Shown here piece after piece: positions 42,594 to 51,005 of a stretch of DNA of 61,293 nt. The notes beneath the pieces are model-generated. The model was given only the letters and a program-made list of their open reading frames with translations. It had not been told where the DNA came from and ran no database searches. Numbering within the stretch: position 1 is the stretch's first letter; every line of letters begins with the position of its first letter. The stretch is from Pseudomonadota bacterium (GTDB taxonomy: Bacteria > Pseudomonadota > Alphaproteobacteria > Rhizobiales > Tepidamorphaceae): positions 1-61,293 of the forward strand of contig JAEWYT010000157.1 in assembly GCA_023458595.1 (NCBI GenBank), given 5' to 3'. Made by a program: the position numbers and the translations under genes.

Positions 42594-43963
42594 CGGCCCG
42601 CGTCCTCATCGTCGACGACATCCCGGCCAACTTGAAGCTGCTGCAGGTGCGCCTGACCGCCGAGTATTTCGAGGTGGTCAGCGCCTCGAACGGCTACCAG
42701 GCGCTGGAGCTCGCCGAGCGGACCGCGTGCGACATCGTCCTGCTCGACGTGATGATGCCTGGCATGGACGGCTTCGAGACCTGCCGCCGCCTGAAGTCCA
42801 ATCCGGCGACCCACCATATTCCCGTCGTGATGGTCACGGCCCTCGACAGCCCCGAGCATCGGGTCGAGGGGCTTGAAGCCGGCGCGGACGATTTCCTGAC
42901 CAAGCCGGTCAGCGAAACGGCGCTCATCGCGCGGGTCCGCAGCCTGAGCCGGCTGAAGCTCATGACGGACGAGTTGCGCCTGCGCGCGACGAGCGGCCGC
43001 CACATGGGCATCGACGACCCGCTCGCCGCGGCGATCCAGGTCACCGGCGAAAACGGGCGGGTCCTGATCGTCGACGACCGCGAGGATTCCGCCGAACGCG
43101 CGGCCGCGGCGTTGAACGGCCACCAGTGCGTGGAGATCGCGTCGGACCCTCACGACGCCTTGTTCCGCGCGCCCGAAGGCGGCTACGACTGCATCGTCGT
43201 CAGCCTCGCGCTTCGCGACTACGACGCCCTCAGGCTGTGCTCCCAGCTACGTTCACTGGACCGCAGCCGCGACTTGCCGATTCTGCTCGTTGCCGAGCAG
43301 AACGATTGCCCCCGTGTGCTGCGCGGCCTCGATCTCGGCGTCAACGACTATGTCCTGCGGCCGTTGGACCGGAACGAGTTGGTCGCCCGCGTCGCCACCC
43401 AGGTGCGCCGCAAGCGCTACACGGAGCGGCTGCGCACGAATGTCCAGCGGTCGGTGGCGATGGCTCTTACCGACCCTCTGACCGGCCTGCACAACCGGCT
43501 CTACACCGAGACCCATCTCCGTACGCTCGTCGAACAAGCCGGCAATGCCGGGCGCGCGCTGTGCGTGCTGCTTCTCGACATCGACTATTTCAAATCGATC
43601 AACGACACCTACGGGCACGACGCGGGCGACGACGTGCTGAGGGAGTTCGCCAGGCGCGTGCGCTGCTCCACCAGGGGCGTCGATCTCGCCTGCCGGTATG
43701 GTGGCGAGGAATTCGTCGTGGTCATGCCGGAAACGGAGATTCCCATCGCGATCCGAGTAGGGGAAAGGATCCGGCAGGCCGTCGGCCAGGAGTACTTCAC
43801 GGTCGGCGAGGACCGGCGCCCGATAGACGTCACCGTGAGCATCGGCGTCGCCGCGCTGGAAAGCCAGGACGACACGCCGGATTCGCTTCTCAAACGAGCC
43901 GATCAGGCGCTCTATGCGGCGAAAAGAGACGGGCGGAATCGTGTCACCCCCGAAGCGGCATAG
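42590..43963 (+). CDS. pleD: Response regulator diguanylate cyclase PleD
   Basis: 457 residues: receiver domain 1 with phospho-acceptor D53 (IVLLDVMMPG), receiver-like domain 2 (~155-280) in which that aspartate is a serine (IVVSLALRD), and a GGDEF domain with active site GGEEF at 371-375 and I-site RGVD five residues before. This is the PleD plan: domain 2 is a dimerisation adaptor, and phosphorylation drives c-di-GMP synthesis at the cell pole. It is translationally coupled to divK by an ATGA overlap, tying c-di-GMP to the same phosphorelay. Confidence 0.97.
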   Translation: MTARVLIVDDIPANLKLLQVRLTAEYFEVVSASNGYQALELAERTACDIVLLDVMMPGMDGFETCRRLKSNPATHHIPVVMVTALDSPEHRVEGLEAGADDFLTKPVSETALIARVRSLSRLKLMTDELRLRATSGRHMGIDDPLAAAIQVTGENGRVLIVDDREDSAERAAAALNGHQCVEIASDPHDALFRAPEGGYDCIVVSLALRDYDALRLCSQLRSLDRSRDLPILLVAEQNDCPRVLRGLDLGVNDYVLRPLDRNELVARVATQVRRKRYTERLRTNVQRSVAMALTDPLTGLHNRLYTETHLRTLVEQAGNAGRALCVLLLDIDYFKSINDTYGHDAGDDVLREFARRVRCSTRGVDLACRYGGEEFVVVMPETEIPIAIRVGERIRQAVGQEYFTVGEDRRPIDVTVSIGVAALESQDDTPDSLLKRADQALYAAKRDGRNRVTPEAA

Positions 43964-44058
43964 ACCGCCGGAAAGGCCGGTTTTCCGGTCTGGCGATCGA
44001 AATCGCAAAACGGGCTTTACCTTAACGGACAAATGCGCTGCAATTTCAGAAAATTCGA

Positions 44059-44086
44059 TTGATTCTTCCGTCCGGAGGGCTACCCT
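44059..44086 (+). promoter_or_regulatory. Weak candidate promoter for the small-RNA/leader peptide locus
   Basis: TTGATT (44059-44064), 16-bp spacer, TACCCT (44081-44086). The match is modest, but it is in the right place to give a transcript of about 175 nt ending at the terminator near 44268. Confidence 0.25.
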
Positions 44087-44135
44087 CACGGCGAAATTAG
44101 TTCTGTCCGAAGGCAGGGGCAAATACGGAGGCCAG

Positions 44136-44222
44136 ATGGACAGCGACCGAATACCCTACGGAATGCTCAGGTCCGCCGCATCTCCTGGGTCCGTGGGGTT
44201 AGGCCGGTCGGAGTGCGGTTAG
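44136..44222 (+). CDS. Candidate 28-residue leader peptide/small protein
   Basis: ATG 44136, TAG 44220-44222. The product starts MDSDRIPYGMLR and ends GLGRSECG. The site GGAGG lies 5 nt before the ATG, which is good spacing. The last seven codons are inside the 5' arm of the terminator stem that follows, so a translating ribosome would disturb that hairpin, as in attenuators. There is no same-strand gene downstream before the next terminator, so the alternative is a dual-function small RNA. No run of codons for one amino acid is seen. Not recognised; coding status rests on ribosome-binding site, position and structure only. Confidence 0.4.
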   Translation: MDSDRIPYGMLRSAASPGSVGLGRSECG

Positions 44223-44268
44223 AGTGGCCTCCTCGTATGACCCGCCTCCGTCCGGCCACCTCTTTTTT
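44202..44268 (+). terminator. Strong rho-independent terminator of the small locus after pleD
   Basis: The 5' arm 44202-44218 (GGCCGG, CGGAG, GCGG) pairs with 44242-44257 with one mismatch and one bulged T, giving about 15 bp, followed by ACCTC and seven T residues (44263-44269). A shorter alternative stem (44221-44229 with 44254-44263) competes with it. Confidence 0.75.
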
Positions 44269-44272
44269 TGAA

Positions 44273-44370
44273 CGAGACGTGGTCTCGAGGACGATAGGCA
44301 GCGCCTGACGGCGCCGCGATTTGAATGGGCTGGGGAACAAGGCGGTGCCTTCGGGCGCCGCCTTAATTTT
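44273..44370 (+). terminator. Three further hairpins, the last with a U-tract
   Basis: CGAGAC-GTG-GTCTCG (44273-44287), a GCGCC-TGAC-GGCGC stem near 44302-44315, then GGCGGTGCC-TTCG-GGCGCCGCC (44341-44362) followed by TTAATTTTTT. The last is a good plus-strand terminator with a stable TTCG loop. They lie between the small locus and the convergent aldehyde dehydrogenase end; a second short transcript or a back-up terminator are both possible. Confidence 0.65.
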
Positions 44371-44376
44371 TTGTCT

Positions 44377-44394
44377 CGCCGGACCGGTCCGGCG
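44377..44394. repeat. 18-bp perfect palindrome at the aldehyde dehydrogenase 3' end
   Basis: CGCCGGACCGGTCCGGCG, 2 bp beyond the minus-strand stop codon. It can fold into a GC-only hairpin and probably protects or ends that mRNA. Confidence 0.5.
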
Positions 44395-44396
44395 GT

Positions 44397-45884
44397 TCAG
44401 CTCAGCGTGATCCAGGTCGTCTTCAGCTGCGTGTACTTGTCGTAGGCGTGGAGCGACTTGTCGCGTCCGATTCCCGACTGCTTGTAGCCGCCGAAGGCCG
44501 TGGTGATGTCGCCGCCGTCGACGTCGTTGATCGCGACGAGGCCGCACTTGATAGCGCGGGCAAGGCGATGGGCGCGGTTGATGTCGCGCGTCCACACCGC
44601 CGCGGCGAGGCCGTACATGGAGTCGTTGGCGATGCGGGTCGCCTCGTCCTCGTCCTTGAAGGTGATGGTCGACAGCACCGGCCCGAAGATCTCCTCCTGG
44701 GCGATGCGCATCTTGTTGTCGACGCGGTCGAACACGGTCGGCTCGATGTAGACGCCGCCGGTCTCCTGCATCACCTGGGCGCCACCGAAGGAGAGCTCCG
44801 CGCCTTCTTTCTGGCCGATCTCGACGTAGCCGAGCACGCGCTCGAGCTGGCCCTGGTCGACCATGGTACCCATCGTGGTCTTCTCGTCGAGCGGATTGCC
44901 CGGCTGCCAGGCGGAGCCCAGCGCCTTGATCTTCTCCATCAGTTCGTCGTGGACGCTCTCCTGGACGATCAGGCGTGTCGCCGCCGTGCAGGTCTGGCCG
45001 GAGTTGTAGAATACTCCGGTCGCCGTCTGCCTGGCGACCTCGTCGAGATCGACCGCGTCGGCGAACACGACGTTCGGCTTCTTGCCGCCGCACTCGAGGC
45101 TGACGTGCTTCATGTTGGATTCGCCGGAGTACTTCAGGAAGTACTTGCCGACCTCGGTGGAGCCGGTGAACGCCACCATGTCGACGCCCATGTGACGGCC
45201 GAGGGCCTGCCCGGCCGTCTCGCCAAAGCCGGTGACGACCTGGAACACGCCGGCGGGGAAACCGGCTTCCTGGGCGAGCTCGCCGATGCGGATCGCGGTC
45301 AGCGGCGATTGTTCGGCGGGCTTCAGGATGACGCTGTTGCCGGCCGCGAGCGCGGGGCCGAGCTTCCAGGCCGCCATCAGCAGCGGGTAGTTCCACGGCA
45401 CCACCAGGCCGACGACGCCGATCGGCTCGCGGGTCATCATCGCGACGGCACCCGGGCCGGTCGGAGCGAGTTCGTCGTAGATCTTGTCGACGGATTCCGC
45501 GTACCACTCGATGCAGGCGATCGAGGCCGGGATGTCGACGGAGCGGGAGTTCGAGATCGGCTTGCCGACGTCGAGCGTCTCCAGCATCGCCAGCTCCTCG
45601 GCGTGGTCCTGCAGGAGCCTGATGAACTTCTTCATCACGCCCTTCCGCTTGCGCGGGGCGGCCATCGACCAGGCGCCGGCCTCGAAGGCGTCGCGGGCGG
45701 CCTTCACCGCGCGGTCGACGTCCTCGGCGTCGCAGGAGGGGATCGCGGCGAGCACGGTTCCGTCGATCGGGCTCACGCAGTCGAAGGTCTTGCCCGAGGC
45801 GGCGGCGATCGCCTTGCCGCCGATGACGGCCATGTCGGGGATGCGGATTTTCTTGAGGGTTTCCGGGACCACGGGAGCGTTCAT
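44397..45884 (-). CDS. NAD-dependent aldehyde dehydrogenase (PuuC/AldA-like)
   Basis: A 495-residue ALDH that oxidises an aldehyde to the acid. Cofactor segment VVPWNYPLLMAAWKLGPALA, Rossmann motif FTGSTEVGKYF, general base Glu in LECGGKKPN (near 267) and catalytic Cys in NSGQTCTAATR (near 301), C-terminal EEIFGPVLS and FGGYKQSGIGRD. Closest in look to gamma-glutamyl-gamma-aminobutyraldehyde and betaine aldehyde enzymes; substrate not certain. ATG 45884, single gene upstream of the small locus and downstream of rpmG on the same strand. Confidence 0.94.
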   Translation of the reverse strand: MNAPVVPETLKKIRIPDMAVIGGKAIAAASGKTFDCVSPIDGTVLAAIPSCDAEDVDRAVKAARDAFEAGAWSMAAPRKRKGVMKKFIRLLQDHAEELAMLETLDVGKPISNSRSVDIPASIACIEWYAESVDKIYDELAPTGPGAVAMMTREPIGVVGLVVPWNYPLLMAAWKLGPALAAGNSVILKPAEQSPLTAIRIGELAQEAGFPAGVFQVVTGFGETAGQALGRHMGVDMVAFTGSTEVGKYFLKYSGESNMKHVSLECGGKKPNVVFADAVDLDEVARQTATGVFYNSGQTCTAATRLIVQESVHDELMEKIKALGSAWQPGNPLDEKTTMGTMVDQGQLERVLGYVEIGQKEGAELSFGGAQVMQETGGVYIEPTVFDRVDNKMRIAQEEIFGPVLSTITFKDEDEATRIANDSMYGLAAAVWTRDINRAHRLARAIKCGLVAINDVDGGDITTAFGGYKQSGIGRDKSLHAYDKYTQLKTTWITLS

Positions 45885-45987
45885 CGCGCTTTTCCTCGCA
45901 TTGCTTCGCGTAATTCGCCTTAGATCATACCAAAAGAGGCACCGCCCAGGGCGATGCCTCCGACATCAACCGCCGTGAAAACGGCAG

Positions 45988-46155
45988 CTATTTGATCTTG
46001 GCTTCCTTGAACTCGACGTGCTTGCGAGCGACCGGGTCGTACTTCTTGACGGTCATCTTTTCCGTCATCGTCCGGGTGTTCTTCTTGGTCACGTAGAAAT
46101 AGCCCGTGTCCGCGGTGCTCACGAGCCGGATCTTGACCGTTGTCGGCTTGGCCAT
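45988..46155 (-). CDS. rpmG: 50S ribosomal protein L33
   Basis: A 55-residue ribosomal protein of the cysteine-free type: MAKPTTVKIRLVSTADTG, FYVTKKNTRTM, VKKYDPVARKHVEFKEAK. Lack of CxxC pairs means it does not bind zinc, as usual for Gram-negative L33. ATG 46155. It is 85 bp downstream of the MFS gene on the same strand and followed by the aldehyde dehydrogenase. Confidence 0.97.
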   Translation of the reverse strand: MAKPTTVKIRLVSTADTGYFYVTKKNTRTMTEKMTVKKYDPVARKHVEFKEAKIK

Positions 46156-46240
46156 TGTTCCAAATCCTTGCGATTGAGGCGCCGCGCCCGTGGGCCGGCG
46201 GTCGTTATTCGGCGGCAACCTACGCGCCGCGCGCGAAAAG

Positions 46241-47449
46241 TCAAGAAATCGGACGCCGGGCCTCCCGTCTCGTCCGCAGCCACCAGCGCAGGAAGGCGAA
46301 AACGGCATAGACCCCGTAGAACGCCGCGATCGACAACGGCAGGCCGAACAGCGGCCATGTATCGAGGGCCAGACCGCCGATTCCGGGCCCCACGAGCATC
46401 CCGACGGCGTAGAGCATGACGAAAAGGCCGTTCGCCGCGGCGAGGTCGGCTCCGGAGAACCGGGCGCCGAGCTGCGTCAGGCCGACCGTATAGAGCCCCG
46501 CGGACAATCCGCCCCAGACGAACATCACCGTGAAGACGAGCCACGGCGTGCCGACCGTCAGGGGCAGCAGGGCCGCGCCGCCGAAGCCGACCGCGCCGCA
46601 GGCGGCAAGCGTGAGGGTCCGGTTGGCCCGGTCGGCGACGAGGCCGATCGGGATCTGCGACAAGAGGTTGCCGAGGCCCGCCATGGTGATCAGCAGCGCG
46701 GCGCTCGATTCGCTCAGGCCCGAGCGGATGCCCCAAAGCGCCATGAAGGTGAACATCGTCGATTCCCCCGCGCCGTAGACGAAGGCGGCGAGCGTGGCCG
46801 CCGGCGCCGCCAGGATCAGCGCCATCAGCGCGTGGTTCGGCCGCCCCTCCACCTGCGGCACGAAACCGCCGGCGAACGCGACCGGGATCGCCGCCGCCAG
46901 GAAGGTCACCACCGCGATCGCGAGCGGAACGATGCTCTCCGAGCCGAATACGGCGAGGACCGCCGGGCCGAGCGCGAATCCGACGGAGAGGACCGTCGAA
47001 TAGATGCCCATGACGAGGCCGCGCTTGTGGTCGGGAGCCGTCGCGTTGATCCAGAACTCGCTGATGACGAAGAGCACGGTGATCGAAGCCGTCAGCACGA
47101 AGCGCAGCGGGAACCAGAGCCAGAACGGCGCCGGCTCCAGCAGGATGAGCGAGAGGCAGCCCGCCAGGATCGCGATATAGATGAGCCGCGTCGTGCCGAG
47201 CCGCCGCGCGAGGCCGCCGGTCATCGGCGAGAAGACGAGGGCGGCGACGCCGGCGACGGCGGTGTTGACCCCGATCCAGGTATCGGAGACGCCGCGCGCC
47301 TCGAGCATCAGCGACAGCAGCGGCAGCGTCAGGGAGAGCGAGAAGCCGACGACGGAGATGCAGACGATCGCCGCCGTCATGCTGCGCAGCCGGCCGTCAC
47401 GGCCGGACTCCGGCGTGTTCCCCGATCTTTCGACCGCGTCCTGAACCAA
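46241..47449 (-). CDS. MFS transporter
   Basis: A major facilitator with 12 predicted helices (402 residues). Helix 2-3 loop motif is TGGLARRLGTTRLIYI (motif-A-like), with a matching copy in the second half (IPIGLVADRANRTLTLA). N-terminal helices contain SLSLTLPLLSLMLEARG. The substrate cannot be told; relatives are drug- or metabolite-efflux carriers of the YcaD type. TTG 47449 has GAGG at 7 nt and gives MVQDAVERS; the next start, ATG 47380, would remove 23 residues and begin just before helix 1. Downstream of the NUDIX gene. Confidence 0.86.
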   Translation of the reverse strand: MVQDAVERSGNTPESGRDGRLRSMTAAIVCISVVGFSLSLTLPLLSLMLEARGVSDTWIGVNTAVAGVAALVFSPMTGGLARRLGTTRLIYIAILAGCLSLILLEPAPFWLWFPLRFVLTASITVLFVISEFWINATAPDHKRGLVMGIYSTVLSVGFALGPAVLAVFGSESIVPLAIAVVTFLAAAIPVAFAGGFVPQVEGRPNHALMALILAAPAATLAAFVYGAGESTMFTFMALWGIRSGLSESSAALLITMAGLGNLLSQIPIGLVADRANRTLTLAACGAVGFGGAALLPLTVGTPWLVFTVMFVWGGLSAGLYTVGLTQLGARFSGADLAAANGLFVMLYAVGMLVGPGIGGLALDTWPLFGLPLSIAAFYGVYAVFAFLRWWLRTRREARRPIS

Positions 47450-47494
47450 GAAACGACCTCGTCCGTTACGGGAAGGCCGTCGGTCCGCGGATTG

Positions 47495-48232
47495 TCAGAT
47501 CAGGTCGCGGCGGAATCGGCTTCCGACGGCGTAATAGTACGGGACGGGGTGCTTCGCGGCGAGCCCGTCGGGCGACGTCAGGCGCGCGTGCAGCTCGTCC
47601 ATCGCCACCTGCGTGATGCGCGGCAGGTGCAGCGACTGCACTTCGTTGAGCGGCACCCACACCATGTCGCCGAGCTCTTCGGTCGGCCGTTGCTCGCGCG
47701 GCAGGTCGATGGTGATCGCCGCGACGTCGACGGCGAAGAAGCGGTTGTCGAACCGCCTCGGCCTGCCGGGCGGGGTCGTCGCCCGCATGAACAGGACGAG
47801 CGGGGAGGGGTCGGGGAGCAGGCCGTGGTCGACGAAGCCCTTCCAGTCCTTCGGTACCGGCCGTTTCGGCTTGCCGGGCCTGCCGATTAGGATGCCGGCC
47901 TCTTCGAAGGCCTCGCGGATGCCGGCGAGCGCGATGGCGCGGGCGCGGCGGCCGCTCGGCTTCCCGCGCATGCGCTGCTTCAGCTGCGCGATCAGCTCGG
48001 GCTCCGGCTCGACGGCGGCGGGCATCAGGCCGTCGTCGGGGTCGACGCGGCCGCCGGGGAACACGTAGGCGCCGGGATAGAAGACATGGGCGTCGCTGCG
48101 CCGTCCCATCAGCACGTGCGGCACGCCCTGGCGCTTGTCGACGATGACGAGCGAGGCGGAGTCCGCCGGCTTCATGGGGGGATTACCGAGGCGCTTCTTA
48201 GCCTCTTCGGCAAGGCGGGGGTCGATGGTCAT
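47495..48232 (-). CDS. NUDIX hydrolase
   Basis: A 245-residue pyrophosphohydrolase. The Nudix box is split by an insert: YVFPGGRVDPDDG, then GIREAFEEAGILIG (RExxEExG core intact). This longer form resembles NUDT7/NUDT19-like and CoA-type members; substrate unknown. ATG 48232 overlaps the DUF983 stop by 4 nt (ATGA), so it belongs to the topA-rnr-DUF983 series. Confidence 0.9.
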   Translation of the reverse strand: MTIDPRLAEEAKKRLGNPPMKPADSASLVIVDKRQGVPHVLMGRRSDAHVFYPGAYVFPGGRVDPDDGLMPAAVEPEPELIAQLKQRMRGKPSGRRARAIALAGIREAFEEAGILIGRPGKPKRPVPKDWKGFVDHGLLPDPSPLVLFMRATTPPGRPRRFDNRFFAVDVAAITIDLPREQRPTEELGDMVWVPLNEVQSLHLPRITQVAMDELHARLTSPDGLAAKHPVPYYYAVGSRFRRDLI

Positions 48233-48705
48233 GGCTTGACGGCGGGCCCCGCGATTGCGCTGTGGCTGAGGCCGTCCCAGTCCTCCCGTCCGCCCGAGCG
48301 GGGGTCGAAGCCGTGCATGTAGTTCGCCCACTGTAGGCCGATCAGGCCGCCCTTGACCATCGGCAGCAGGATGACGCACAGCGCGAAGGTGATCAGCGTC
48401 CAGATCGAGGCCTGCAGCCAGATCGCCGGCGCGAACATGCGCTCGACCGTCAGCACCAGCGGCACGATGGCGTGGCCGACGATGACGATCGTGAAGTAGG
48501 GCGGCGCGTCGTCGGCCCGGTGGTGGTGCAGTTCCTCGCCGCAGGACGGGCAGGCGTCGTTGACCTTGAGATAGGCCCGGTAGATGCGGCCTTCGCCGCA
48601 GGCGGGGCAACGCTTGCGCACGCCGCGCAGGATCGCATCGCTGGACGGTCGGCGCGGAAGGGCGCCATCGTCCCTGTTCCAGGTTGTCTGGGGGGTGTCC
48701 TTCAT
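48229..48705 (-). CDS. DUF983 family membrane protein
   Basis: A 158-residue protein with two CxxC pairs (KRCPACGEG and ACPSCGEEL), probably a zinc ribbon, followed by two membrane helices (FTIVIVGHAIVPLVLTVER and WLQASIWTLITFALCVILL). Function unknown. It overlaps rnr by 4 nt at its start and the NUDIX gene by 4 nt at its stop, the usual Hyphomicrobiales arrangement. Confidence 0.92.
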   Translation of the reverse strand: MKDTPQTTWNRDDGALPRRPSSDAILRGVRKRCPACGEGRIYRAYLKVNDACPSCGEELHHHRADDAPPYFTIVIVGHAIVPLVLTVERMFAPAIWLQASIWTLITFALCVILLPMVKGGLIGLQWANYMHGFDPRSGGREDWDGLSHSAIAGPAVKP

Positions 48706-51005
48706 CGCTTTCCCTGTTTCTTGGGCCTGGCCCCCGCCTTGCCCCCCCGCCGGGGAGCGACGCGGTCGGCCCGGGCCGGCCGGCCCGATTTTCGGACGCT
48801 ACGTATATCTACATATTTGCCTTCATTTACGATCTCAAACCGCAGCGCGCCAGCCAGGGGCACCGCCTCGACCAGCTTCACCTCGCACGGATCGCCCAGC
48901 GTGAAGGCTTCTCCGGTGCGTTCGCCGACCATCCTGCGGGCTGATTCGTCGAAGCGGAAATAATCGCTCCCGAGCGTCGAGGCCGGCACGAAACCGTCCG
49001 CTCCCGTGTCCTCGAGCCTTACGAAAAGGCCGGATTTCGTCACGCCGGTGATCGTTCCGTGGAAACGGGCGCCGACGCGGTCGGCGAGATAATTGGCGAT
49101 CAGCCGGTCGACCGTCTCCCGCTCCGCCGCCATGGCGCGACGTTCCGTCGCGGAGATATGGGCCGAAATCTCGTCGAGATCCTCGATGGTGCGGTCGCGC
49201 AGGCCGTCCTTGCCCATGTCGAGCGCGCGGATCAGCGCCCGGTGCACGATCAGGTCGGCGTAGCGGCGGATCGGCGAGGTGAAATGGGCATAGCGGCGCA
49301 GGTTGAGGCCGAAATGGCCGAAATTCTCCGCCGCGTATTCCGCCTGCGCCTGGCTGCGCAGCACCACCTCGTTGACGAGCCGCTCGTTCTCGCTGCCCGC
49401 GACCTTGGCGAGGATGCCGTTGAAATGGTGCGGCAGCAGCACGCCCGCCTTCGGCAGCTTGATGCCGAGCGTCGACAGAAAGTCGCCGAGCGCCGCTAGC
49501 TTCTCGGGCGAGGGCGAGTCGTGCACCCGGTAGACGAGCGGCGAGTGCTTCTTCTCCAGCGTCTCGGCGGCGGCGACGTTGGCGAGGATCATGAACGCCT
49601 CGATCAGCCGGTGGCTTTCGAGGCGCTCGGGAACCAGCACGCGCTCGACATGGCCGGTCCTGTCGAGGATCAGCTTGCGCTCCGGGATATCGAGATCGAG
49701 CGGCTCGCGGGCGTCGCGCGCCCTGGCGACAGCGCGGTAGCACTCCCACAGGGGCTCCAGCACGTTCTTCAGGAGCGGCTTCGTCGTCTCGTCCGGCCGG
49801 CCGTCGACCGCCGCCTGGGTCTGCTGGTAGTTGATGTTGCCGGCGACGCGGATCATCGCCCGGAAGAAGCGGTGCCGCTTCACCCGCCCGTCGGCGGCCA
49901 CCGCCATCTCGCAGACGAGCACCGGCCGGTCCTGGTTTTCCTTCAGCGAGCACAGGTCCGCCGAAAGCTGCTCGGGCAGCATCGGCACCACCCGATCGGG
50001 GAAATACACCGAGTTGCCGCGCTCGCGCGCCGAGCGATCGAGCGCGCCGCCGGGTCTGACGTACCAGGCGACATCGGCGATAGCGACGGTGAGGACGAAG
50101 CCTCCCTTGTTGTCCGGATCGGCGTCGGGGGCGGCATGAACCGCGTCGTCGTGGTCCTTGGCATCGGCGGGGTCGATCGTGACGATCGGCAGCTTGCGCA
50201 GGTCCTCGCGCCCCACCATCGCCGCCGGCGCCGCCGATTTCGCCTCCTCGATCACCTCGGGCGCGAAGACCTGGGGAATGCCGTGGGTCAGGATCGCGAT
50301 CTGGCTGACGGCCTTCTCGCTCGTCATGTCGCCGACGACGTCGCGCACTACCGCGCGCGGCGGGCCGAGGCCGGTCGACTTGCGGATCTCCACGGCGACG
50401 AGGTCGTCCTTGCGGGCGTCGCCGATGTCCTCGGGTGCGACGAGCAGGTCGCGCCGCTCCTTCTTGTCGACGGAATGGATGACTCCGCCGCCGCCCGGGC
50501 GCGGCGAGAACACGCCGATCACCGTGCGCGGCCGCCGGTCGAGGATGCGCACGACCTTGCCCTCGTGGCGATAGACGCCGGTCTCGTCGGTCACCTCGCG
50601 CACGCGCGCCATCACCCGGTCGCCGACGCCGGGCACCGGCATCCGCGACTTCCGGCTCCTGTCGGGCAGGATCAGCACGGTCGGCGCCACCCCGTGCAGC
50701 GCCACGTCCCAGTCGGTCGGGGAGGCGATGAGCTCGCCTTCCTTGTCGCGGCCGGTGATCTCCAGTTCCTCGACGGGCGCCATGTGGCCGGCGCGCTTGA
50801 CGCTCCTTCGGCGTCCCTCGATGACGCCTTCGTCGGCCATTTCCTTGAGGAGCCGCTTCAGTCCTATGCGGTCGGCGGACTTGATGCCGAAGGCGCGCGC
50901 GATCTCGCGCTTGCCGGCGCGGCCGGGATGGTCGCGCAGGAATTCGAGGATCGCCTCGCGGCTCGGTAGCGCTTCGTCGGCCCCGCCGCCACGGCGTTTT
51001 GCCAT
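48702..51005 (-). CDS. rnr: Ribonuclease R
   Basis: A 3'-5' exoribonuclease that degrades structured RNA. 767 residues: winged-helix at the N-terminus (LPSREAILEFLRDHPGRAGKREIARAFG), cold-shock domains, RNB catalytic domain with IDPADAKDHDDAVHA (metal aspartates) and RYAHFTSPIRRYADLIVHR, an S1 domain near the C-terminus (FHGTITGVTKSGLFVRLEDTG), and a short basic tail. ATG 51005 overlaps the topA stop by 1 nt (TGATG). Confidence 0.97.
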   Translation of the reverse strand: MAKRRGGGADEALPSREAILEFLRDHPGRAGKREIARAFGIKSADRIGLKRLLKEMADEGVIEGRRRSVKRAGHMAPVEELEITGRDKEGELIASPTDWDVALHGVAPTVLILPDRSRKSRMPVPGVGDRVMARVREVTDETGVYRHEGKVVRILDRRPRTVIGVFSPRPGGGGVIHSVDKKERRDLLVAPEDIGDARKDDLVAVEIRKSTGLGPPRAVVRDVVGDMTSEKAVSQIAILTHGIPQVFAPEVIEEAKSAAPAAMVGREDLRKLPIVTIDPADAKDHDDAVHAAPDADPDNKGGFVLTVAIADVAWYVRPGGALDRSARERGNSVYFPDRVVPMLPEQLSADLCSLKENQDRPVLVCEMAVAADGRVKRHRFFRAMIRVAGNINYQQTQAAVDGRPDETTKPLLKNVLEPLWECYRAVARARDAREPLDLDIPERKLILDRTGHVERVLVPERLESHRLIEAFMILANVAAAETLEKKHSPLVYRVHDSPSPEKLAALGDFLSTLGIKLPKAGVLLPHHFNGILAKVAGSENERLVNEVVLRSQAQAEYAAENFGHFGLNLRRYAHFTSPIRRYADLIVHRALIRALDMGKDGLRDRTIEDLDEISAHISATERRAMAAERETVDRLIANYLADRVGARFHGTITGVTKSGLFVRLEDTGADGFVPASTLGSDYFRFDESARRMVGERTGEAFTLGDPCEVKLVEAVPLAGALRFEIVNEGKYVDIRSVRKSGRPARADRVAPRRGGKAGARPKKQGKR

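Noticed and set aside
42590..43963. PleD read as defective because receiver 2 lacks its aspartate
   Set aside because: A non-phosphorylated second receiver is the normal PleD design.
44030..44270. 6S, SRP, RNase P or tmRNA gene
   Set aside because: None of the diagnostic conserved blocks that I know for these RNAs is present; kept only as an unassigned small-RNA/leader candidate.
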